From: an uncultured Selenomonadales bacterium
Lineage (GTDB): Bacteria; Bacillota; Negativicutes; Selenomonadales; Selenomonadaceae
Assembly (NCBI GenBank): GCA_947165405.1
Contig: CAMVAG010000042.1
Span: forward strand, 1-12,697
DNA length: 12,697 nt
Direction: 5' to 3'
Shown here: piece by piece, positions 1 through 5,317 of the stretch
Layout of the letters: every line of letters begins with the position of its first letter
Position numbering within the stretch: position 1 is the stretch's first letter
Made by a program: the position numbers and the translations under genes
The notes under the pieces: model-generated
Databases searched by the model: none
The model's input: the letters and a program-made list of their open reading frames with translations, nothing else
What the model was told of the DNA's origin: nothing

Positions 1-1
1 C

Positions 2-727
2 ATGATTAAAATTGTTAATGTCACAAAAAAATTCGGCGAAAAGGTTGCGTTGAGAGATATAAATCTTGAGATTGCCGACGGCGAAACGCTTGCGATAATC
101 GGCGGTTCGGGTTCGGGCAAGTCGACTTTGCTGCGCCTGATGATTGGTTTGATTAAACCGACGAGCGGCGAAATTTGGATTGGCGACGATGAAATTTCTC
201 ACCTCGACGAAAAAGAAATGATGCGTGTCCGTCTGCGTATGGGCATGGTCTTTCAATATTCCGCGCTGTTCGATTCAATGACGGTCGGCGATAACGTTGC
301 CTTCGGACTTGTCGAGCACACCGATTACAGCAAGGAAAAAATTCAATCAATCGTCCGCGAGAAACTTCATCAAGTCGGCTTGGAGGGCGTGGAAAATCGT
401 ATGCCCAATGAACTTTCCGGCGGCATGAAGAAAAGAGTTTCTTTGGCGCGGGCGATTGCCTTCGGTCCGGAAATTATTTTCTACGACGAGCCGAGCAGCG
501 GCCTTGACCCGGTTACGACGACAAAAATCGACGACTTGATTATCGAGACGCAACGCGCTTTGAAAGTCACCAGCATTGTTGTCACTCACGACATGGTCAG
601 CGCGTGCCGCATTGCCAATCGAATTGCAATGGTCTACAATGGCGACTTGATTGCCGTAGACACGCCCGACAATTTCAAAAAGATTCAAGACGAGCGCGTC
701 AAAGCTTTCTTCCGAATCATTGATTGA
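2..727 (+). CDS. mlaF: MlaF-type ABC transporter ATPase of the Mla phospholipid transport system
   Basis: This 241-residue ATPase should power the inner-membrane MlaE permease, moving glycerophospholipid between the membranes through MlaD. The nucleotide-binding domain is complete: Walker A GGSGSGKST (residues 34-42), Q-loop glutamine in FQYSALFDSMTV (Q85), signature LSGGMKKR (138-145), Walker B IIFYDEP (158-164) and the switch histidine in VVTHD (H196). The stretch LFDSMTVGDNVAF and the KKR variant after the signature are typical of MlaF rather than of import ATPases. Length matches the family (about 240-270). The ATG begins at base 2, so its ribosome site and upstream neighbour (expected mlaE) are outside the window. 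The stop is 19 bases before fic, and mlaD follows fic. No STAS protein (MlaB) is encoded here. Family assignment is firm; the direction of lipid transport cannot be read from sequence. Confidence 0.93.
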   Translation: MIKIVNVTKKFGEKVALRDINLEIADGETLAIIGGSGSGKSTLLRLMIGLIKPTSGEIWIGDDEISHLDEKEMMRVRLRMGMVFQYSALFDSMTVGDNVAFGLVEHTDYSKEKIQSIVREKLHQVGLEGVENRMPNELSGGMKKRVSLARAIAFGPEIIFYDEPSSGLDPVTTTKIDDLIIETQRALKVTSIVVTHDMVSACRIANRIAMVYNGDLIAVDTPDNFKKIQDERVKAFFRIID

Positions 728-732
728 CTTGC

Positions 733-740
733 GCGGAGGA
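733..740 (+). promoter_or_regulatory. Shine-Dalgarno site that fixes the fic start
   Basis: GCGGAGGA lies six bases before the ATG at 747. An in-frame ATG at 720 inside the end of mlaF has no such site, so translation most likely starts at 747. Confidence 0.8.
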
Positions 741-746
741 AATTGT

Positions 747-1355
747 ATGACGCTGAAAAATAAACTCAACATTGACAATCCCGTTGAGTTGGCGCGGGCG
801 GAAGAAAAAATCAGTAAACAAAAAGCAATTCAACTTTGGCAAAGCGACGAATCAAAAAATTTACAGGCGGGGACATTTGAAAAGCTGGCTTACATTCACA
901 GAAAATTGTTCGAGGAAATTTATAACTTCGCTGGGAAACTTCGCGGCGAAAATATAAGCAAAGGATATTTCAGATTTGCTTCCGCAATATATCTTGGAGA
1001 GGCGGTTTTGAGCGTTGAGAAAATGCCGCAGAAAAATTTTGAACAAATCATCAAGAAATACGTTGAGATGAACATTGCGCATCCTTTTCGCGAAGGCAAC
1101 GGGCGAAGTATGCGGCTCTGGCTTGACGACATTTTGAAAAACGAACTCGGCAAGGTAATTGATTGGAACGCAATCGACAAGAATAAATATTTGCAGGCGA
1201 TGGAGCGCAGCCCGATTGATGATTCGGAGATAAAAAAATTGCTCGCTGCTGCCTTGACGAATAAGATTGACAACCGCGAAATTTTCATGAAGGGACTCGA
1301 CGCAAGTTATTTCTACGAAAATTATTTTGCTTATCGCAGTGAAGATTTGACATAA
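747..1355 (+). CDS. fic: Fic-domain AMP-transferase, class III (self-inhibited, NmFic-like)
   Basis: This 202-residue protein should transfer AMP from ATP to a hydroxyl side chain of a target protein. The complete active-site motif HPFREGNGRS with a further arginine runs from H112 to R123 (bases 1080-1115), keeping the catalytic histidine, the acidic metal ligand E116 and the phosphate-binding GNGR. The substrate flap is around NISKGYFRFA (69-78). Near the C-terminus SYFYEN (187-192) fits the inhibitory motif (S/T)xxxE(G/N), which places it in class III, where one protein is both enzyme and inhibitor. From memory it resembles Neisseria meningitidis NmFic along nearly its whole length, for instance KYVEMNIAHPF and LQAMERSP. 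NmFic relatives modify DNA gyrase and topoisomerase IV; that target is only an inference here. The gene sits 19 bases after mlaF and 38 before mlaD, with no separate antitoxin. Two 60-base samples are 40-42 % G+C against 48 % in one sample of mlaF, a weak hint of acquisition. Confidence 0.92.
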   Translation: MTLKNKLNIDNPVELARAEEKISKQKAIQLWQSDESKNLQAGTFEKLAYIHRKLFEEIYNFAGKLRGENISKGYFRFASAIYLGEAVLSVEKMPQKNFEQIIKKYVEMNIAHPFREGNGRSMRLWLDDILKNELGKVIDWNAIDKNKYLQAMERSPIDDSEIKKLLAAALTNKIDNREIFMKGLDASYFYENYFAYRSEDLT

Positions 1356-1393
1356 AGATAATTTGATACAAAAATTTTTCAGGAGGCGAAACG

Positions 1394-2698
1394 ATGTCAG
1401 TTGAAGCAAAGGTCGGAGCATTCACGGTCGGCGGGCTGATGTTGCTCGGCGGAGCGACGGTGGGGCTCGGAGATTTTCACTTCGGCGGAAGCAACGACTA
1501 CACTTTATATGCCGGCTTTAAGCAGGTCGTCGGACTTCAGCCGCAATCGGATGTTCGGTTGAGCGGCGTGTTGGTCGGCAAGGTCACAAAAATTGCCAAC
1601 GAAGGCACGGGTGTCACCGTCACTATGGAAGTTCATGACGATGCAAAAATTCCCAAGCAGTCGAAAGTTTCCATCTCTTCGAGCGGCGTCATGGGAGAAA
1701 AGTTCATAAACTTTCAACCGAAGGTCGACAACGGCGAATATCTTCAAAACGGCGATTATCTCTACGGTACAGACGAGGCCGGAATGGGGCAAATGTTCGA
1801 CGGCTTGACAAAAGTCATGGATAAAGTCGAAATGCTTTTGGAGGACGTTCATGCGATTATCGGCGATGAAACTTTCAAAAAATCTGTCGTCGAAATGAGC
1901 CGCAACATGGAACAAGCCTCCTCGAACGTCAACGAAATGACCGGAACATTTGCAAACCTCGCCAGAGATAACGAGGATTTGTTCAATGACATGATTCAAC
2001 AAATGAACAGCGCGGTTGCCGGCATGAATCAAGCTATGGCGAATGTCGAACACATGACTGCAAACATTGACAAATTCGCGGGCGACCCTCATACCGTCGA
2101 CGAGCTGCGGCGAACGCTTGATAACATTGCAAAGACTTCGGACAGCGTGGCGAACATGGCGGACAACATGAATAAATTCGCGGGCGACCCGAAAGTTGCC
2201 GAAGACTTGAAAGCGACCGTAAGCAACGCCCGAAGCATAACCGAACGCGCCGACAGGATGTTGGGCAAGGTGGAAGGCACGGCGAATAAAATTTCTAACA
2301 TTGACGTAACGCCCTCCGTTGATATACTATACAGCGGCAAGGCGCACGACTGGAACACAAATTTTAATGTGGACTTCACGAGCGACGATACCACTTTTAT
2401 GATCGGCGCGGAGGACATCGGCGACAACACCAAGCTCAATCTTCAAGGCGGAAAAAAATTCAGCCCGTACTTCGGAGCACGCGGCGGGATTATCGCAGGC
2501 AAGCCCGGTATCGGACTCGACGCCTACGCCGGCAGCAGATTTAAATTTTCTGCCGAAGCTTACGACCTAAATCACGGCAAACTTCGTCTCAAGTCTCAAT
2601 ACAAGATTGCCGATTCGACTTATCTTCTCGGCGAACTTCACAACGCCAACAAAAAGAAAGACAGAGCTTTTTACTTCGGCTTGAAACAGGAATTTTGA
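1394..2698 (+). CDS. mlaD: Elongated MlaD: MCE-domain protein with C-terminal outer-membrane barrel
   Basis: This 434-residue protein should carry phospholipid between inner and outer membranes. Parts in order: an uncleaved N-terminal membrane anchor (about 8-26, VGAFTVGGLMLLGGATVGL), one MCE domain (about 35-112, with LQPQSDVRLSGVLVGKV), a long mostly helical region (about 113-303) rich in Met, Asn and Ala, and a C-terminal section (about 304-434) of alternating polar and apolar strands ending in Phe, as outer-membrane barrels do. E. coli MlaD is only about 183 residues and lacks the last two parts. The layout matches Veillonella parvula MlaD, reported as a trans-envelope bridge that makes MlaA and MlaC unnecessary. 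AGGAGG at 1381-1386, seven bases before the ATG, supports the start. The helical part contains a duplicated KFAGDP segment. Domain limits are my estimate. Confidence 0.92.
   Translation: MSVEAKVGAFTVGGLMLLGGATVGLGDFHFGGSNDYTLYAGFKQVVGLQPQSDVRLSGVLVGKVTKIANEGTGVTVTMEVHDDAKIPKQSKVSISSSGVMGEKFINFQPKVDNGEYLQNGDYLYGTDEAGMGQMFDGLTKVMDKVEMLLEDVHAIIGDETFKKSVVEMSRNMEQASSNVNEMTGTFANLARDNEDLFNDMIQQMNSAVAGMNQAMANVEHMTANIDKFAGDPHTVDELRRTLDNIAKTSDSVANMADNMNKFAGDPKVAEDLKATVSNARSITERADRMLGKVEGTANKISNIDVTPSVDILYSGKAHDWNTNFNVDFTSDDTTFMIGAEDIGDNTKLNLQGGKKFSPYFGARGGIIAGKPGIGLDAYAGSRFKFSAEAYDLNHGKLRLKSQYKIADSTYLLGELHNANKKKDRAFYFGLKQEF
2072..2190 (+). repeat. Direct repeat inside mlaD encoding KFAGDP twice
   Basis: A 17-base sequence, AAATTCGCGGGCGACCC, occurs at 2072-2088 and again, identical, at 2174-2190, exactly 102 bases (34 codons) apart. 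It encodes KFAGDP at residues 227-232 and 261-266. The residues around both copies are also alike: NIDKFAGDPHTVDELRRTL and NMNKFAGDPKVAEDLKATV. This looks like an in-frame duplication of one 34-residue unit of the periplasmic helical bridge. Confidence 0.8.
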
Positions 2699-2700
2699 TT

Positions 2701-2721
2701 AATTGGGAATTGGGAATTGGG
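2701..2721 (+). repeat. Three tandem copies of the heptamer AATTGGG
   Basis: Three perfect copies (2701-2707, 2708-2714, 2715-2721) fill almost the whole junction between the mlaD stop and the ATG at 2723. No ordinary AGGAGG-type ribosome site is present, so the repeated GGGA is the only purine-rich stretch available to the next gene. The same unit forms the larger array at 5221-5296. Confidence 0.9.
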
Positions 2722-2722
2722 A

Positions 2723-3664
2723 ATGAAAAAACTTTTTGCAATATTTTTTGCGGGAATAATTTTTTTTGCCGGTTGCGGCAACGAAAATCCCGCCGAACTC
2801 AAGACGGAAAAAATTTCGCCGACGGAAGCAGTCGTGACGCTTGAGCATGACGGAAAAATTTCTTTAAGCCATGAAGTCATGATTTATTCGAACGTTTCGG
2901 GCAAAGTCTTGGAAAGATATTTCAAAGACGGCGACGAAATCGCGGAAGGGCAAAAACTTTTCAAAGTCGGCAGCCAAGAGACCGAAACCGAAATCCTCCA
3001 AACAAAGGCAGCACTCGGCGAGGCAATGACGAAATTGGCTAAAGCGACCGCGCAGAAAAATCCCGTCGAAGAAATTCAAAACGAGATTTATGAACTTCAA
3101 GAGCGCGTAAAATTTTTGGAAGAGGAATCGGCAGCGGGAATGATTCATGCGCCGATAGCCGGTCAAATCGGTATCGAAACTGCCCGGCTCGGCGAAACAA
3201 TCAATGCCAACGAAACGATTCTTGCCAAAATCGGAAGGACTAATCCCGCAATCGTTCGCTTTGAAATTTCGGCAGAGGAGAAAAAATTTTTGGAGGCGAA
3301 CGCGCCGAAAGTTTCTTTGAAGTTCAGCGACGGCACCTCTTACACGAAACAGGGCACGCTTCATTTTTTAAACGACACGACTGCCGAGGCGACCTTTGAA
3401 AATCCCGACGAGCTTTTGCTTTTGGGCAACACGGTTCAAATAAAAATTGACGGAGTGAAAATTCCCAATGCCCTGCTCGTCCCCGAAAGTGCAATTCAGC
3501 AAAGCGACGGAGAATTTTTCGTCGTCATTGTTGATTCAGATAAAAACGCCGCCCGCAAAAAAGTTTCTGTCGGCGGCAAGTCGGGAAACAAATTTATCAT
3601 AAACGACGGCTTGAAGGCGGGCGATTCGGTTGTTATCGAAAACACGACGCAAAAAAGCAAATAG
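2723..3664 (+). CDS. Lipoprotein membrane-fusion protein (periplasmic adaptor, AcrA/HlyD family)
   Basis: This 313-residue adaptor should link an inner-membrane transporter to a TolC-type channel. The N-terminus MKKLFAIFFAGIIFFAGCGN is a lipoprotein signal with the modified cysteine at C18 (lipobox FAGC). Two half-lipoyl segments (about 52-83, with SNVSGKVLERYFKDGDEI, and 139-170, with IHAPIAGQIG) flank a short coiled-coil hairpin (about 84-136). A beta-barrel domain (about 175-245) and a membrane-proximal domain (about 250-307, LLVPESAIQQ and DGLKAGDSVVI) follow. This is the full order for RND-type adaptors, though the protein is short for them. ATG 2723 is preferred over the in-frame TTG at 2717, which would lie within the heptamer repeat. 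The tolC-like gene follows after 18 bases. No RND or ABC permease is next to it, so the partner is unknown; MlaE/MlaF or a pump elsewhere are possibilities. Confidence 0.87.
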   Translation: MKKLFAIFFAGIIFFAGCGNENPAELKTEKISPTEAVVTLEHDGKISLSHEVMIYSNVSGKVLERYFKDGDEIAEGQKLFKVGSQETETEILQTKAALGEAMTKLAKATAQKNPVEEIQNEIYELQERVKFLEEESAAGMIHAPIAGQIGIETARLGETINANETILAKIGRTNPAIVRFEISAEEKKFLEANAPKVSLKFSDGTSYTKQGTLHFLNDTTAEATFENPDELLLLGNTVQIKIDGVKIPNALLVPESAIQQSDGEFFVVIVDSDKNAARKKVSVGGKSGNKFIINDGLKAGDSVVIENTTQKSK

Positions 3665-3668
3665 AACC

Positions 3669-3673
3669 GGGGA
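3669..3673 (+). promoter_or_regulatory. Shine-Dalgarno site that fixes the tolC start
   Basis: GGGGA (with a following G) lies nine bases before ATG 3683. It directly abuts the in-frame GTG at 3674, leaving no spacer, so the ATG is the better start. Confidence 0.7.
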
Positions 3674-3682
3674 GTGATTGCG

Positions 3683-5221
3683 ATGAAAATTTTTAAACGT
3701 ATCAAGAAAAATATTCACAAGAAATTGACGGCTCTGCTCGTCGCGGGCATGGCAACTTTTACGGCAGGCGCGGTTGATGCCGCCGATATAGTGAACATCA
3801 CGCTCGATGAAACAATTCAACGCGCTTATGAAAACAACCGCACGATTAAAGAATCGGTTGCCGAACGTGAGAGGGCTTTTTGGAGTTTGAGTGAGGCTCG
3901 TCGCCAAACCAATCCGCAAGTCTCTTGGGACTTTAACGCTCAAAAATTCGGCGGGCAATATTACAGAGATTATCCTTATCATCGCTCTTTCGGTCACACT
4001 GCCGGAATCAGCATGCCGATTTATCAAGGCGGGCGTCTCAAGGAAGGCCGTAAGTCTGCTCGTTACGCCTTGAGCTCGGCGGACTTGTCTCTTGAAAATA
4101 CAATGCAGATAGTTCGTTTGCAATCGACGACTTATTATTTCGACGTGTTGCAATACAGAAATTTAATCGAAGTTTACGAGGAAGAAGTATTGACTTTGCA
4201 GGAGCATTTGCGAAACGTCAATGCTCAATTCCGCGTCGGCACCGTTGCAAAAGTTGACGTGTTGGAGTCGCAGGTCGAACTTGCAAACGCCATGCAAAAC
4301 CTCGTGAACATTCAAAACAGATACGATGTTGCCGTTGCCAATCTGAATAATTATATCGGCTTGCCTGCCGATACGGTGATTCGTCCGCAAGACACGCTCA
4401 CTTACAAAAAATACGATTTGAATTTGAGTGACTGCACCTCTTACGCTTTGGAGAACCGCGCAGATGCCGCTATGGCAGATTACGCCGTCAAGCAAGCCGA
4501 ATCCGCGAAACGTTCCGCAAAAGCCGGTTGGCGACCCAGTGTCAGTGCTTCAATCTCTAAAGGGCTCACCACTGAAAATCCTTTTGGCAGAAAGGTAAAC
4601 GACCAATGGACGGCGGGTATTTCTGCTTCGTGGAATATTTTCGACGGCGGCATAACACGGGCGCAAGTCAATCAAGCCGACGCCGACCTCATTCGTGCAC
4701 AGGAAATCGCCGCGCAGACCCGCGAACAAGTTCAGCTTGACGTTCAATCGGCTTTCTTGGATCTTCACGCTGCCGAAAGAAATATCGGGACGACTCACGC
4801 CTCTGTTGCGCTCGCCGAAGAGAATTACAAAATCGCTCAAGTTCGTTACGCGGCGGGCGTCGGAACAAACCTCGACGTCATGGACGCTTCCCGAAAATTG
4901 ACGGAGGCTCGTTCAAATTATTTCACCTCGCTTTACAACTACAACACCGCCAAAGCTTCCCTCGACAGATATATGGGCGTGCCGGTTGAGATTGACGTTG
5001 TGCGCTATATCGAATCCGAACACGACGGCAAGACCGCCGCGCAGTCTCGTGAAGATGCCGCGTTGACAAGTGAGGCAGCCGCCGTTCCCGAAGTTAAAGA
5101 AGTTGCGCCGGTCGTGACGATTGACTTTGAAAACGAAGCACCGTTGCCTTCCGAGAACGTCGAACGCGAAATTTCCAAAGACGTTGAAAACGCAGTGACC
5201 AGAGAAAGAGCCTTTGAATAA
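3683..5221 (+). CDS. tolC: TolC-family outer-membrane efflux channel
   Basis: This 512-residue protein should form the trimeric barrel and periplasmic alpha-tunnel that accepts cargo from the adaptor encoded just upstream. A basic start and hydrophobic core (residues 1-30) end in AVDAAD, a signal-peptidase I site near residue 33. The mature part shows the two-fold repeat of the outer-membrane efflux family: QFRVGTVAKVDVLESQVEL (182-200) in the first half and RYAAGVGTNLDVMDASRKL (388-406) in the second. Strand segments such as SWDFNAQKF (81-89) and TAGISASWNIFDGG (310-323) fit the barrel. After about residue 437 a tail of some 75 residues is rich in Glu, Ala and Pro and resembles no fold I know. 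The paralogue class (drug efflux, secretion or lipid-linked) cannot be told from sequence, so the symbol is a family label. Confidence 0.9.
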   Translation: MKIFKRIKKNIHKKLTALLVAGMATFTAGAVDAADIVNITLDETIQRAYENNRTIKESVAERERAFWSLSEARRQTNPQVSWDFNAQKFGGQYYRDYPYHRSFGHTAGISMPIYQGGRLKEGRKSARYALSSADLSLENTMQIVRLQSTTYYFDVLQYRNLIEVYEEEVLTLQEHLRNVNAQFRVGTVAKVDVLESQVELANAMQNLVNIQNRYDVAVANLNNYIGLPADTVIRPQDTLTYKKYDLNLSDCTSYALENRADAAMADYAVKQAESAKRSAKAGWRPSVSASISKGLTTENPFGRKVNDQWTAGISASWNIFDGGITRAQVNQADADLIRAQEIAAQTREQVQLDVQSAFLDLHAAERNIGTTHASVALAEENYKIAQVRYAAGVGTNLDVMDASRKLTEARSNYFTSLYNYNTAKASLDRYMGVPVEIDVVRYIESEHDGKTAAQSREDAALTSEAAAVPEVKEVAPVVTIDFENEAPLPSENVEREISKDVENAVTRERAFE

Positions 5222-5296
5222 ATTGGGAATTGGGAATTAGGAATTGGGAATTAAATTCGCAATTCATTACCCATTCCCAATTTCCAATTTCCAATT
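5221..5296 (+). repeat. Inverted array of AATTGGG-type heptamers (long hairpin)
   Basis: The left arm (5221-5252) is four heptamers, AATTGGG, AATTGGG, AATTAGG, AATTGGG, plus AATT. The right arm (about 5269-5296) is ACCCATT, CCCAATT, TCCAATT, TCCAATT, roughly the reverse complement. The arms surround an AT-rich loop of about 16 bases. In RNA several left-arm G residues face U in the right arm, so G-U pairing keeps the stem nearly continuous. The array fills most of the 96-base tolC-tamB gap and starts on the last base of the tolC stop codon. No T-run follows, so it is not an ordinary intrinsic terminator; it could slow or process the transcript, or be a mobile repeat. Confidence 0.85.
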
Positions 5297-5300
5297 GATA

Positions 5301-5308
5301 GAAGGGAG
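5301..5308 (+). promoter_or_regulatory. Shine-Dalgarno site that fixes the tamB start
   Basis: GAAGGGAG ends nine bases before GTG 5318. It abuts the in-frame TTG at 5309, which therefore cannot be the start. TTG 5321, one codon after the GTG, is a weaker alternative. Confidence 0.7.
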
Positions 5309-5317
5309 TTGCCTGCC

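Noticed and set aside
720..746. Nine-codon upstream extension of Fic starting at ATG 720
   Set aside because: No ribosome site precedes 720, whereas GCGGAGGA is correctly spaced before ATG 747; the extension would itself encode the ribosome site.
1347..1375. Perfect -35 hexamer TTGACA at the end of fic, possible mlaD promoter
   Set aside because: At 17 bases the -10 would be AAAAAT, and transcription would begin around the AGGAGG at 1381-1386 and probably remove it. The better TACAAA is only 14 bases away.
5221..5296. CRISPR array or insertion-sequence end
   Set aside because: The units are 7 bases with no spacers, no cas or transposase gene is nearby, and I see no target-site duplication.
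5221..5300. Inverted heptamer array as an intrinsic terminator
   Set aside because: The stem is AT-rich and is followed by GATAGAAGGG rather than a T-run, and tamB has no obvious promoter of its own after it.
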